Source: Fulvimarina pelagi HTCC2506 (lineage in GTDB: Bacteria > Pseudomonadota > Alphaproteobacteria > Rhizobiales > Rhizobiaceae). Taken from it: a stretch of 64,000 nt of DNA. The notes beneath the pieces were generated by a model. The model searched no databases. It was not told the DNA's origin and saw nothing but the letters and a program-made list of their open reading frames with translations. This document shows, in pieces, positions 25,533 to 35,020 of this stretch. Each line of letters begins with the position of its first letter. Position 1 is the stretch's first letter. The DNA is taken from positions 693,265-757,264 of the forward strand of contig NZ_DS022272.1 of assembly GCF_000153705.1 (NCBI RefSeq), given 5' to 3'. The translations under genes and the position numbers were made by a program.

Positions 25533-26723
25533 ATGGCTGAAATCGACGTCCGTAACTTCAACATCAATTTCGGTCCCCAGCATCCGGCGGCACACGGCGT
25601 TCTCAGGCTGGTTCTCGAGCTCGACGGCGAGATCGTGGAGCGGGTGGACCCGCATGTCGGACTTCTTCATCGTGGCACCGAGAAGCTGATCGAGCACAAG
25701 ACCTATCTCCAGGCGATCCCCTATTTCGACCGACTCGACTATGTCTCGCCGATGAACCAGGAGCATGCTTTCTGCCTCGCGATCGAGCGGCTGGCAGATG
25801 TGGACGTTCCGAAGCGCGGCCAACTTATCCGCGTTCTCTACTGCGAGATCGGACGCATCCTGTCGCATCTCCTCAACGTGACGACCCAAGCCATGGACGT
25901 GGGCGCTCTCACGCCTCCGCTTTGGGGCTTTGAGGAGCGCGAAAAGCTGATGGTTTTCTACGAGCGCGCTTCCGGCGCCCGGCTCCATTCCAGCTATTTC
26001 CGCCCCGGCGGTGTCCATCAGGATATCGATCAGAAGCTGATCGACGATATCGGCGAGTGGTGTGATCCGTTCCTAAAGGTCTGCGACGATCTCGAAGGCC
26101 TGCTCACCGACAACCGCATCTTCAAGCAGCGCAATGTCGATATCGGCGTCGTCAATCTCGACGATGCCTGGGCGATGGGCTTTTCCGGCGTGATGGTGCG
26201 CGGTTCGGGAGCGGCCTGGGATCTTCGAAAGTCGCAGCCCTACGAGTGCTACGACGAGATGGAATTCGACATTCCGGTCGGCAAGAACGGGGATTGCTAC
26301 GACCGCTATCTCATACGCATGGTTGAGATGCGCGAAGCGGTGCGCATCATGAAGCAGTGCATCGAACGGCTTTCCGGCGAGGAAAAAACCGGCCCGGTCT
26401 CTGCGCCCATGGGCAAGGTCGTGCCGCCTAAGCGGCCAGAGATGAAACGCTCCATGGAAGCGCTTATCCACCACTTCAAGCTTTACACCGAAGGCTTCCA
26501 TCTGCCGGAAGGGGAAGTCTATGCGGCGGTCGAGGCGCCGAAGGGCGAATTCGGTGTCTATCTCGTTGCGGACGGCACTAACAAGCCGCACCGCTGCAAG
26601 ATCAAGGCCCCCGGCTTTGCCCACCTCCAGGCGATGGACGTCATGTGCAAGGGACACTTGCTCGCGGACGTTTCGGCTATCCTCGGCACGCTCGATATCG
26701 TGTTCGGAGAGGTGGATCGATGA
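25533..26723 (+). CDS. nuoD: NADH-quinone oxidoreductase subunit D
   Basis: 396 aa, the 49-kDa subunit. Signature [22 protein letters not shown] is at the N-terminus, with quinone-site histidines, and [19 protein letters not shown]. The C-terminus ends [16 protein letters not shown], the typical D-x-V-F-G-E-V-D-R ending. It forms the quinone cavity with NuoB. The stop overlaps a following ATGA. Confidence 0.97.
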   Translation: MAEIDVRNFNINFGPQHPAAHGVLRLVLELDGEIVERVDPHVGLLHRGTEKLIEHKTYLQAIPYFDRLDYVSPMNQEHAFCLAIERLADVDVPKRGQLIRVLYCEIGRILSHLLNVTTQAMDVGALTPPLWGFEEREKLMVFYERASGARLHSSYFRPGGVHQDIDQKLIDDIGEWCDPFLKVCDDLEGLLTDNRIFKQRNVDIGVVNLDDAWAMGFSGVMVRGSGAAWDLRKSQPYECYDEMEFDIPVGKNGDCYDRYLIRMVEMREAVRIMKQCIERLSGEEKTGPVSAPMGKVVPPKRPEMKRSMEALIHHFKLYTEGFHLPEGEVYAAVEAPKGEFGVYLVADGTNKPHRCKIKAPGFAHLQAMDVMCKGHLLADVSAILGTLDIVFGEVDR

Positions 26724-26932
26724 CCGCCTCGGTAATTTCAACGGGAGGGTGTCGATGGGCGGCCGAGGAAGCAATTGCTCGCTCCTCTATGGCGCGTGTG
26801 AAACTCGAAATGGTTGACGGAAAGCTCTCGGATAAAGATGAAGAGCGAGAGAAGCGTTTGCCTGCTGTTCGAGACCATCGGCGCAGATCGCGTGTTATGG
26901 TTGGCGGTCCGCAGGTTTGCAGTTCGGCATAA
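26720..26932 (+). CDS. Possible 70-aa protein coupled to nuoD
   Basis: The ATG at 26720 overlaps the nuoD stop (ATGA), the arrangement used for translational coupling. The product has a basic, Arg-rich C-terminal half ([18 protein letters not shown]) and no recognisable family or membrane segment. The gap between nuoD and nuoE is 326 bp and otherwise holds no frame with a ribosome site. It could be a real small gene or a chance frame. Confidence 0.35.
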   Translation: MTASVISTGGCRWAAEEAIARSSMARVKLEMVDGKLSDKDEEREKRLPAVRDHRRRSRVMVGGPQVCSSA

Positions 26933-27049
26933 ACAATCGCCGGCTAGGCAGTAAGGAAACAGAGTTTCCATCGCTGCTTATCCGCGTAGCCGACCACGAG
27001 CCTGCATTCGTCCATGCCAAGCCTTTGATGAGAATGAAGAGAAGTCCCG

Positions 27050-28552
27050 ATGTCTGTTCGACGTCTTGCCGATGACAGCATACAGCCCCAAAGCTTCGCG
27101 TTCACAGACGAAAACGCGGCGTGGGCCGATGCGACCGTCCGCAAATATCCAGAAGGCCGGCAGCAGTCGGCCGTGATACCCCTTCTGATGCGTGCACAAG
27201 ACCAGGAGGGTTGGGTCACGAAGGCGGCGGTCGAACACGTTGCCGATCGACTGAAGATGCCGCTGATCCGTGTTCTCGAGGTCGCTACGTTCTACACCCA
27301 GTTCATGCTGCAGCCGATCGGCACCCGCGCTCATGTTCAGGTCTGCGGAACTACGCCCTGCATGCTGCGCGGTGCGGAAGATCTCAAGGCGGTCTGCAAG
27401 AAGAAGATTCACCCCGTTCCGTTTCACCGCAATTCATCCGGCACGCTCTCCTGGGAGGAGGTCGAATGTCAGGGCGCCTGCGTTAACGCGCCCATGGTCA
27501 TGATCTTCAAGGATGCCTATGAGGACCTCACTCCAGAACGGCTGGAGGAAATCATCGATGAGTTCGAAGCCGGCAATGGCGCGAACGTCACGACCGGACC
27601 CCAGAACGGTCGGCATCAATCCGTTCCGATCGGTGGTCTCACCTCATTGACTGAAGACTACGGCGACCTGATCGCGAAGCAAAAACGCGAAGGTGCGCAT
27701 GGGCCTGCAAATGGTGCGCCCAGCCAAGGTAACGGCGCGGGCAGGACCATTTCGACGCCACCCTCCGAAGCTGGGCGGCCGGATAGCCACTCAGAATACA
27801 CCGATCCGTCGATTGCATCCGAGGGCAAAGCGGGCAACGGCAACGCGCCGCAGTCGGCGGAAGACATCGAAAGCGACGAACTCGTACGCGAAGCACAGTC
27901 CGGCGCACCCGGGCAGGAGGGCGGCACGGAGAGCGGCGGTACCGATCAGGCCGAGCGGGATGCCGCCGAGTCGGGTGTCGTGACTGGCGACGACGAAAGC
28001 GCTGTGGCGCAGATGTCAGGCGGTACATTCCTCGATAAGGAGGCTTCCGCGAGGGATGCCGTCGTCCAGGACTTCAAGGTCGTCGATGACGCAGTGGGTA
28101 CGGATATCGAACGGGCTCGCGAGGGTGAGGCCAACTCCGATCGGCTGGCAGCCGAAGGTCGCCCGATCGAAGGCAACAGGACCGGAACCCAGGACGAGAC
28201 TGCCGGCCCGGTCTTCGACGATACGTTCGAGACCAGATCGGAGACGGGCGGCGAATCCGACGATGCGGGCGATCTCGGAGAGGGCGAGAAGCCCGGCGAT
28301 CTCCTCGATGCGCCGAAGGATGGCGAGAAGGATGATCTGAAGCAGATCAAAGGCATCGGCCCGGTCATCGAAGGCAAGCTCAACGACGTCGGGGTCTACC
28401 ACTTCTGGCAGATCGCGGCATGGCGACGCGAAGAGCTTATCTGGATCGACAATTATCTTAATTTCCGTGGACGTGCCGTGCGCGATCGCTGGGTCGATCA
28501 GGCCAAGGAGCGGGCGGACTATGGTGCCGGCAACGGCAATTCGGACGGGTAA
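27050..28552 (+). CDS. nuoE: NADH-quinone oxidoreductase subunit E with long C-terminal extension
   Basis: 500 aa, against 160-220 aa for ordinary NuoE. Residues about 1-175 are the normal thioredoxin-like 2Fe-2S subunit, with CGTTPCMLRG and ECQGACVNAP supplying the cluster cysteines. About 250 residues of Gly/Asp/Glu-rich low-complexity sequence follow. The last ~60 residues form a compact helix-hairpin-helix-like module (LKQIKGIGPVIEGKLNDVGV, then FWQIAAWRREELIWIDNYL). Extended NuoE proteins are known in rhizobia; the length of the acidic linker here is large. The role of the tail is unknown. Confidence 0.93.
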   Translation: MSVRRLADDSIQPQSFAFTDENAAWADATVRKYPEGRQQSAVIPLLMRAQDQEGWVTKAAVEHVADRLKMPLIRVLEVATFYTQFMLQPIGTRAHVQVCGTTPCMLRGAEDLKAVCKKKIHPVPFHRNSSGTLSWEEVECQGACVNAPMVMIFKDAYEDLTPERLEEIIDEFEAGNGANVTTGPQNGRHQSVPIGGLTSLTEDYGDLIAKQKREGAHGPANGAPSQGNGAGRTISTPPSEAGRPDSHSEYTDPSIASEGKAGNGNAPQSAEDIESDELVREAQSGAPGQEGGTESGGTDQAERDAAESGVVTGDDESAVAQMSGGTFLDKEASARDAVVQDFKVVDDAVGTDIERAREGEANSDRLAAEGRPIEGNRTGTQDETAGPVFDDTFETRSETGGESDDAGDLGEGEKPGDLLDAPKDGEKDDLKQIKGIGPVIEGKLNDVGVYHFWQIAAWRREELIWIDNYLNFRGRAVRDRWVDQAKERADYGAGNGNSDG

Positions 28553-28567
28553 GAAGGAGCGGCTCGC

Positions 28568-29872
28568 ATGCTGGCCGATAAGGACCGCATCTTCACGAAT
28601 ATATATGGGCTTCGCGACAAGAGCCTGAAGGCTGCGATGAAGCGCGGCCATTTCGATGGCACGAAAGAGATCGTCGAGAAGGGCCGCGACTGGATCATCA
28701 ACGAGATGAAGGCATCCGGTCTTCGCGGGCGTGGCGGCGCGGGCTTTCCGACCGGTCTCAAATGGTCCTTCATGCCGAAGGAAAGTGCAGGGCGGCCACA
28801 CTATCTGGTCGTGAATGCTGACGAGTCCGAACCCGGGACCTGCAAGGACCGGGAAATCATGCGGAACGACCCATTCACGCTGATCGAGGGCTGCCTCATC
28901 GCCGGCTTCGCAATGGGCGCACACACCGCCTACATCTACATCCGGGGCGAGTATATCCGCGAGCGTGAGGCGCTCCAGAAGGCGGTCGACGAGTGCTACG
29001 AGGAAGGTCTCCTCGGAGCGGACAACAAGTGCGGCTGGGACTTCGACATTGTCGTTCACCACGGTGCCGGCGCATACATCTGCGGCGAGGAAACAGCGCT
29101 TCTCGAAAGCCTTGAAGGCAAGAAGGGCCAGCCTCGCCTCAAGCCGCCGTTCCCGGCCAATGTGGGCCTTTATGGTTGCCCGACGACGGTGAACAACGTC
29201 GAATCGATCGCCGTCGCGCCGACGATTCTGCGCCGCGGTGCGGGTTGGTTTGCCGGCATCGGGCGCGAGAACAACACCGGTACCAAACTCTTCTGCATTT
29301 CAGGGCATGTCGAGCAGCCCTGCACAGTGGAAGAGGCGATGAGCATCTCGTTCCGCGAGCTCATCGACAAGCATTGCGGCGGCGTGCGGGGCGGCTGGGA
29401 TAATCTCCTCGCCGTCATTCCGGGTGGGTCGTCCGTCCCGCTCGTTCCCGCCAAGGACATAATCGATGCGCCGATGGACTTCGACGGCCTCAAGGACATC
29501 AAGACCTCCCTCGGCACAGCCGCGGTTATCGTGATGGACAAGTCCACCGATATCGTGAAGGCGATCGCCCGCATCTCCTACTTTTACAAGCACGAGAGCT
29601 GCGGCCAGTGTACGCCATGCCGCGAGGGCACGGGCTGGATGTGGCGCGTGATGGAGCGCATGGTTGTCGGCAACGCGAAAAAGAGCGAGATCGACATGCT
29701 GCTTCAGGTCACGAAGCAGGTCGAAGGCCACACGATCTGTGCCTTGGGTGATGCAGCGGCATGGCCAATCCAAGGCCTGATGCGGCATTTTCGGCCGGAG
29801 ATCGAGCGCCGCATCGACGAGTTTTCGCGCAATGCCGATCTCGACCGGCCGCATCTGGTGGCGGCGGAGTAG
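28568..29872 (+). CDS. nuoF: NADH-quinone oxidoreductase subunit F
   Basis: 434 aa. The NADH-binding glycine-rich loop is [18 protein letters not shown], the FMN region [18 protein letters not shown], and the 4Fe-4S (N3) ligands [15 protein letters not shown] plus a later Cys in [16 protein letters not shown]. NuoF oxidises NADH via FMN at the tip of the hydrophilic arm. It starts 15 bp after nuoE. Confidence 0.97.
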   Translation: MLADKDRIFTNIYGLRDKSLKAAMKRGHFDGTKEIVEKGRDWIINEMKASGLRGRGGAGFPTGLKWSFMPKESAGRPHYLVVNADESEPGTCKDREIMRNDPFTLIEGCLIAGFAMGAHTAYIYIRGEYIREREALQKAVDECYEEGLLGADNKCGWDFDIVVHHGAGAYICGEETALLESLEGKKGQPRLKPPFPANVGLYGCPTTVNNVESIAVAPTILRRGAGWFAGIGRENNTGTKLFCISGHVEQPCTVEEAMSISFRELIDKHCGGVRGGWDNLLAVIPGGSSVPLVPAKDIIDAPMDFDGLKDIKTSLGTAAVIVMDKSTDIVKAIARISYFYKHESCGQCTPCREGTGWMWRVMERMVVGNAKKSEIDMLLQVTKQVEGHTICALGDAAAWPIQGLMRHFRPEIERRIDEFSRNADLDRPHLVAAE

Positions 29873-29880
29873 GGCGGTTT

Positions 29881-29967
29881 ATGTGTGCGCTCGCGCCGCA
29901 ACTTAAGTTTTACCGGGAGCTGGAAGCGCGTTTACAGTGCATTGGCCGCCTGGAAGAGGAAGTTTAA
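29881..29967 (+). CDS. Possible 28-aa microprotein between nuoF and nuoG
   Basis: The ATG at 29881 follows a GGAG/AGGG-containing stretch at a plausible distance and the frame ends 6 bp before nuoG. The peptide is a charged amphipathic helix (YRELEARLQ and GRLEEEV). It is short enough to occur by chance, but it fills the 101-bp nuoF-nuoG gap neatly and could serve to couple translation into nuoG. Confidence 0.35.
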   Translation: MCALAPQLKFYRELEARLQCIGRLEEEV

Positions 29968-29973
29968 GAGACT

Positions 29974-32049
29974 ATGACACAGCTCAAAGTCGACGGCCGC
30001 GAGGTCGAAGTTCCTGACCACTTCACGTTGCTGCAGGCATGCGAGGAAGCGGGTGCAGAGATTCCCCGGTTCTGCTTCCATGAGCGGCTGTCGATCGCGG
30101 GCAATTGCCGCATGTGCCTGGTCGAAGTGAAGGGCGGTCCGCCCAAGCCCGCGGCTTCGTGCGCCATGGGCGTCAAGGATCTGCGCAAAGGACCGAACGG
30201 CGAGCTTCCGGAAGTTTTCACCACCACGCCGATGGTCAAGAAGGCCCGTGAGGGCGTGATGGAGTTTTTGCTGATCAACCATCCGCTCGATTGCCCGATC
30301 TGTGATCAGGGCGGCGAGTGCGATCTGCAGGATCAGGCGATGGCCTACGGCGTCGATTCCTCGCGTTATGTCGAAAATAAGCGCGCTGTCGAAGACAAGT
30401 ATATCGGCCCACTCGTCAAGACGATCATGACGCGATGCATCCATTGCACTCGCTGCGTCCGCTTCACGACGGAGGTCGCCGGGATCTCCGAGCTCGGCCT
30501 CGTCGGCCGCGGCGAGGATGCCGAGATCACCACCTATCTCGAACAGGCGATGACCTCCGAATTGCAGGGCAATGTCATCGATCTCTGCCCGGTCGGTGCG
30601 CTGACCTCGCGCCCGTACGCCTTCCAGGCGCGGCCGTGGGAGCTGACGAAGACCGAGACCATTGACGTGATGGACGCGGTCGGCTCGGGCATTCGCGTCG
30701 ACACACGCGGCCGCGAGGTCATGCGTATCCTGCCGCGCACCAACGAGGCGGTGAACGAGGAGTGGATCTCCGACAAGACGCGTTTCGTTTGGGACGGTCT
30801 GCGCGTCCAGCGCCTCGACAAGCCCTATGTTCGTAAAGACGGTCGGTTGCAGCCGGCAAGTTGGCCGGAAGCGTTCGCGGCCGTTAAGGCGCAGCTCGAT
30901 TCAACAGATCCTTCGAAGGTCGGAGCAATCGCCGGCGATCTTTCGGCGGTCGAGGACATGTGGGCGATGAAGCGCCTGATGGGCGAGATCGGTTCGCCGA
31001 ACATCGACTGCCGGCAGGACGGATCGATCAGCCATCCGGCGGACGGTCGGGCGTCCTACATCTTCAACACGACGATTGCCGGCATCGAAGACGCGGATGC
31101 GCTTCTTATCATCGGTGCCAATCCGCGTTTTGAAGCCTCTCTGCTCAACGCCCGCATTCGCAAACGTTGGCGTATGGACAATTTTCCGATCGGCGTCGTC
31201 GGCGAGAACACCGATCTTCGCTACGATTACACCTATCTCGGAGCAGGCACGGATACGCTTTCGGACATAGAGGGCGCTAGCCAAGGGTTCTTCGAGGCGC
31301 TGAAGGGCGCCGAGCGACCGATGATCATCGTAGGGCAGGGCGCTCTCTCGGGGAGGAATGGATCAGCCATTCTCGCCTCCGCAGCTGCGCTTGCTCGCGA
31401 GATCGGAGCGGTCACGGACAGCTGGAACGGTTTCAACGTCATGCAGACCGCGGCCTCGCGGGTCGGCGGCCTGGATATCGGTTTCGTGCCGGGCGAGGGC
31501 GGCCATACGGCAGGCGAGATGGTGTCCGGCGGTGTCGACCTTCTCTTCAACATGGGCGCTGACGAAATCGACATTCCGGAAGGGCCGTTCGTCGTTTACA
31601 TGGGCAGCCATGGCGACAAGGGTGCGAGCCGTGCCGACGTCATCCTGCCGACTGCGGCCTATACCGAAAAGTCCGGCACTTACGTCAATCTCGAGGGCCG
31701 GGCGCAGGTCGCGAGCCGAGCCTCTTTCCCGCCGGGCGAGGCTAAGGAGGATTGGGCGGTGATCCGCGCTTTGTCCGCCGTCATCGGCAGGCAACTGCCC
31801 TTCGATTCCCTCATGCAGCTTCGCAAGGAACTCTACGCCGAGCACGGCTTCATGCGAACCGATGCCATCGTTCCCGCGGAGCCAGGTGCGATCACCAGCC
31901 TTGCGGACCGGGCCGAAAAGCTGCAATCCATGCCGCTGACTTCGAATGTGACGGACTTTTACCTGACGAACCCAATCGCACGGGCCTCGAAGGTGATGGC
32001 CGAATGTTCGCGGCTCGCGAGCCAGGCGCATCTCGAAGCGGCGGAATAA
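29974..32049 (+). CDS. nuoG: NADH-quinone oxidoreductase subunit G
   Basis: 691 aa, the 75-kDa subunit. The N-terminal 2Fe-2S ferredoxin has CFHERLSIAGNCRMC; the next cluster motif is CPICDQGGECDLQDQ; the 4Fe-4S motif is CIHCTRCVRF with CPVGALTS. A molybdopterin-oxidoreductase-like domain without cofactor follows. It carries electrons from NuoE/F towards NuoI. The start has an AAGAGA-type site upstream. Confidence 0.97.
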   Translation: MTQLKVDGREVEVPDHFTLLQACEEAGAEIPRFCFHERLSIAGNCRMCLVEVKGGPPKPAASCAMGVKDLRKGPNGELPEVFTTTPMVKKAREGVMEFLLINHPLDCPICDQGGECDLQDQAMAYGVDSSRYVENKRAVEDKYIGPLVKTIMTRCIHCTRCVRFTTEVAGISELGLVGRGEDAEITTYLEQAMTSELQGNVIDLCPVGALTSRPYAFQARPWELTKTETIDVMDAVGSGIRVDTRGREVMRILPRTNEAVNEEWISDKTRFVWDGLRVQRLDKPYVRKDGRLQPASWPEAFAAVKAQLDSTDPSKVGAIAGDLSAVEDMWAMKRLMGEIGSPNIDCRQDGSISHPADGRASYIFNTTIAGIEDADALLIIGANPRFEASLLNARIRKRWRMDNFPIGVVGENTDLRYDYTYLGAGTDTLSDIEGASQGFFEALKGAERPMIIVGQGALSGRNGSAILASAAALAREIGAVTDSWNGFNVMQTAASRVGGLDIGFVPGEGGHTAGEMVSGGVDLLFNMGADEIDIPEGPFVVYMGSHGDKGASRADVILPTAAYTEKSGTYVNLEGRAQVASRASFPPGEAKEDWAVIRALSAVIGRQLPFDSLMQLRKELYAEHGFMRTDAIVPAEPGAITSLADRAEKLQSMPLTSNVTDFYLTNPIARASKVMAECSRLASQAHLEAAE

Positions 32050-32061
32050 GGACGAAACGGC

Positions 32062-33114
32062 TTGACTGACTTCTTCTCGCTTTACCTCTGGCCCGGCCTG
32101 ATCATCCTCGCGCAAAGCGTTCTGTTCCTAGTCGTACTTCTCGTCCTGATCGCCTACATCCTGCTCGCCGACCGTAAGATCTGGGCGGCTGTGCAAATGC
32201 GGCGAGGACCGAACGTCGTAGGTCCCTTCGGCCTTTTCCAATCTTTCGCCGATCTTCTGAAGTTCGCGCTGAAGGAGCCGATCATACCGGCGTCTTCGGA
32301 CAAGCCGGTTTTCCTGCTCGCTCCGCTCGTCGCTGTGACGCTCGCGCTCGCGACCTTCGCGGTGATTCCCGTGGCGCAGGGTTGGGTGATCGCCGACATC
32401 AATATCGGCATTCTGTTCGTCTTCGCGATCTCCTCGCTCGAAGTCTACGGCGTGATCATGGGCGGTTGGGCGTCCAACTCGAAATACGCCTTTCTCGGTG
32501 CGCTACGTTCGGCCGCGCAAATGGTCTCCTACGAGGTCTCGATCGGCTTCGTCATCGTCACTGTCCTCCTCTGTGTCGGCTCGCTGAATCTCTCGGAAAT
32601 CGTTCTGGCCCAGACGACAGGCCTCGGAACCATGCTCGGGCTGCCGGCCACGTTCCTCGACTGGCACTGGCTGGGACTCTTCCCGATGTTCGTGGTGTTC
32701 TTCATCTCGGCGCTTGCCGAGACGAACCGGCCGCCGTTCGATCTTCCGGAGGCCGAGTCGGAGCTGGTAGCGGGTTACATGGTCGAGTATTCCGCGACGC
32801 CGTACATGATGTTCATGCTCGGCGAATATGCCGCGATAACCCTGATGTGCTGCCTGACGACGATCCTGTTCCTGGGCGGCTGGCTGCCACCGTTTGATTT
32901 CGCGCCCTTCACTTGGGTGCCGGGCTTCATATGGTTCGTAATCAAAGGTGGTCTGGTCTTCTTCATGTTCGCCATGGTGAAGGCTTTCGTGCCGCGTTAC
33001 CGCTACGACCAGCTCATGCGTCTTGGCTGGAAGGTGTTCCTGCCGATCTCTTTGGGGATGGTCGTCCTCACAGCGCTGGTGGTCCAAACGTTCGGCTGGG
33101 GCGCGGCCGCCTGA
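32062..33114 (+). CDS. nuoH: NADH-quinone oxidoreductase subunit H
   Basis: 350 aa, about eight TM helices. It starts with TTG at 32062 with AAGGA 9 bases upstream. Conserved loops: [21 protein letters not shown] and [20 protein letters not shown], both lining the quinone channel. It is the membrane anchor of the hydrophilic arm. Its stop overlaps the next small ORF. Confidence 0.97.
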   Translation: MTDFFSLYLWPGLIILAQSVLFLVVLLVLIAYILLADRKIWAAVQMRRGPNVVGPFGLFQSFADLLKFALKEPIIPASSDKPVFLLAPLVAVTLALATFAVIPVAQGWVIADINIGILFVFAISSLEVYGVIMGGWASNSKYAFLGALRSAAQMVSYEVSIGFVIVTVLLCVGSLNLSEIVLAQTTGLGTMLGLPATFLDWHWLGLFPMFVVFFISALAETNRPPFDLPEAESELVAGYMVEYSATPYMMFMLGEYAAITLMCCLTTILFLGGWLPPFDFAPFTWVPGFIWFVIKGGLVFFMFAMVKAFVPRYRYDQLMRLGWKVFLPISLGMVVLTALVVQTFGWGAAA

Positions 33115-33317
33115 TGTCGATGGGGTTGATCGGTGCTCTGATCGGCCTCGCCATCGGCATTGCGGATTATTTCGTTCTGGGTCTCATCCGGGACCGGTTC
33201 AGGGAGCAGCGGCCGACGGAGCGTGTCGGAGGTGGGCTGATTATCGAGATCGTCAGGATCTCTCAGCTGATCTTCTTCCCGATCGCCGGCTGGTATGTCG
33301 AGGCCTATGTGTTTTAG
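33114..33317 (+). CDS. Small two-TM membrane protein between nuoH and nuoI
   Basis: 67 aa. The ATG at 33114 overlaps the last base of the nuoH stop (TGATG), so it is probably translationally coupled. Two hydrophobic segments are clear: GLIGALIGLAIGIADYFVLG at the N-terminus and ISQLIFFPIAGWYVEAYVF at the C-terminus, joined by a charged loop (RDRFREQRPTERVGG). It is not one of the 14 Nuo subunits. The position suggests an accessory or assembly factor of complex I, which is inference from context only. Confidence 0.65.
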   Translation: MSMGLIGALIGLAIGIADYFVLGLIRDRFREQRPTERVGGGLIIEIVRISQLIFFPIAGWYVEAYVF

Positions 33318-33470
33318 GCTCGACACGAAAACAGACTGAAAGCCATGCCGGTCGGGCAAGAGCGCGACGTTGGCCTGGCCAGAAATCATCAAGCTCTCGT
33401 CAAGGCGTGCAGGCTGTCGTTCGGACGGCGAGGCGCAGGAGAGCAGAAGGAAGCATCTGGGACTTTCATC

Positions 33471-33962
33471 ATGTCCGCACTCGCACAAACGGTTCGATCA
33501 CTCTTTCTCATCGAGTTCGTGCAGGCCTTCGGCCTTGCGCTCCGCTACTTCTTTGCCCCGAAGGCGACGGTGAACTATCCGTTCGAGAAGGGGCCCGTCT
33601 CCCCGAGGTTCCGCGGCGAGCACGCGTTGCGACGCTATCCGAACGGCCAGGAACGCTGCATCGCTTGCAAACTCTGCGAGGCGATCTGCCCCGCCCAGGC
33701 GATCACCATCGAGGCGGGCCCGCGCCAGAACGACGGCACCCGCCGCACGGTGCGCTACGACATCGACATGGTGAAGTGCATCTATTGCGGCTTTTGCCAG
33801 GAGGCTTGTCCGGTCGATGCCATCGTCGAGGGCCCGAACTTCGAGTTCGCCACCGAAACTCGCGAAGAGCTCTATTACGACAAGGAGAAATTGCTCGCGA
33901 ACGGTGATCGCTGGGAGCGGGAAATCGCACGCAACATTGCGCTCGATGCGCCATACAGGTAA
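33471..33962 (+). CDS. nuoI: NADH-quinone oxidoreductase subunit I
   Basis: 163 aa from the ATG at 33471; the frame is open from 33345 but only this start gives the family N-terminus ([20 protein letters not shown]). Two 4Fe-4S motifs [16 protein letters not shown] and [16 protein letters not shown] hold clusters N6a and N6b. The leader of about 150 bp after the small TM gene has no other gene. Confidence 0.97.
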   Translation: MSALAQTVRSLFLIEFVQAFGLALRYFFAPKATVNYPFEKGPVSPRFRGEHALRRYPNGQERCIACKLCEAICPAQAITIEAGPRQNDGTRRTVRYDIDMVKCIYCGFCQEACPVDAIVEGPNFEFATETREELYYDKEKLLANGDRWEREIARNIALDAPYR

Positions 33963-34059
33963 GCCGGGCCGAAACCGGCGAACGGTCTAGCGTTCGACGG
34001 TCCGACACCGATTGTGGAAGCCCGATCGGGCCCCGCGAGAACGACTACAGGGAGCTTCA

Positions 34060-34677
34060 ATGCTCGGTCTTCAGGCATTTTTCTTTTACATCTTTGCCTT
34101 CATTGCCGTAGGCAGCGCCCTGATGGTCGTCCTTGCGAAGAATCCAGTGCACTCTGTGCTCTTCCTGATCCTGACCTTCGTCGCGGCGGCGGGCCTTTTC
34201 CTACTCGCGGGAGCCGAGTTCCTCGCTCTAATCCTCATCGTCGTCTACGTCGGTGCAGTTGCGATCCTCTTCCTGTTCGTCGTCATGATGCTCGATCTCG
34301 ACGTCGGCCAGTTGAAGAGTAGGGCAATTCAATATGCGCCCTTCGGCGCGATCATCGCCGTGTTGCTCCTCGCTGAGCTCATTATCGCAGGTTCCGGCAC
34401 GATCGCAGATCCGGTACTCGCGAGCCAGACCGCGTTGCCGATGGCGGAGGCTGGCGGCGCCTCGAACATCGAGGCGCTCGGCAACGTGCTTTATACTCGC
34501 TACATCCTGTTCTTTCAGCTGGCCGGCCTCATCCTCTTCGTTGCGATGATCGGGGCGATCGTCCTGACCCTTCGCCATAAGGAAAAGGTGCGCCGCCAGT
34601 CGATCCCCGATCAGGTTGCGCGCAACCCGTCGACCTCTATTGAGGTCAAGCAAGTCGAGAGCGGGCGGGGAATATGA
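34060..34677 (+). CDS. nuoJ: NADH-quinone oxidoreductase subunit J
   Basis: 205 aa, five TM helices. The ATG at 34060 has GGGAG 6 bases upstream. Family segment NPVHSVLFLILTFVAAAGLF and YVGAVAILFLFVVMMLDLD are present. The C-terminal tail of ~25 residues is soluble and variable. Confidence 0.96.
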   Translation: MLGLQAFFFYIFAFIAVGSALMVVLAKNPVHSVLFLILTFVAAAGLFLLAGAEFLALILIVVYVGAVAILFLFVVMMLDLDVGQLKSRAIQYAPFGAIIAVLLLAELIIAGSGTIADPVLASQTALPMAEAGGASNIEALGNVLYTRYILFFQLAGLILFVAMIGAIVLTLRHKEKVRRQSIPDQVARNPSTSIEVKQVESGRGI

Positions 34678-34704
34678 CGACGAACGAACGAGGGGCCTGA
34701 GAAC

Positions 34705-35013
34705 ATGGAAGTCGGTCTCAGCCAGTACCTGACCGTTGCGGCGATCCTCTTCGTGATCGGCGTCTTCGGCATCTTCATGAACCGGAAGAACATCATCACA
34801 ATCCTGATGTCGGTCGAACTGATTCTGCTCGCGGTCAACATCAATTTTGTGGCGTTCTCGGCCTTCCTGAACGACCTCGCGGGGCAGGTGTTTGCTCTCT
34901 TCGTTCTGACGGTCGCCGCCGCCGAGGCCGCGATCGGCCTTGCGATCCTGGTGGTCTTCTTCCGTAATCGCGGCTCGATCGCCGTCGACGACGTCAACAC
35001 GATGAAAGGCTGA
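34705..35013 (+). CDS. nuoK: NADH-quinone oxidoreductase subunit K
   Basis: 102 aa, three TM helices. [20 protein letters not shown] carries the conserved glutamate of TM2; [20 protein letters not shown] carries the second. It is an MrpC-like proton-channel subunit placed as usual between nuoJ and nuoL. Confidence 0.97.
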   Translation: MEVGLSQYLTVAAILFVIGVFGIFMNRKNIITILMSVELILLAVNINFVAFSAFLNDLAGQVFALFVLTVAAAEAAIGLAILVVFFRNRGSIAVDDVNTMKG

Positions 35014-35020
35014 TCGAGAC

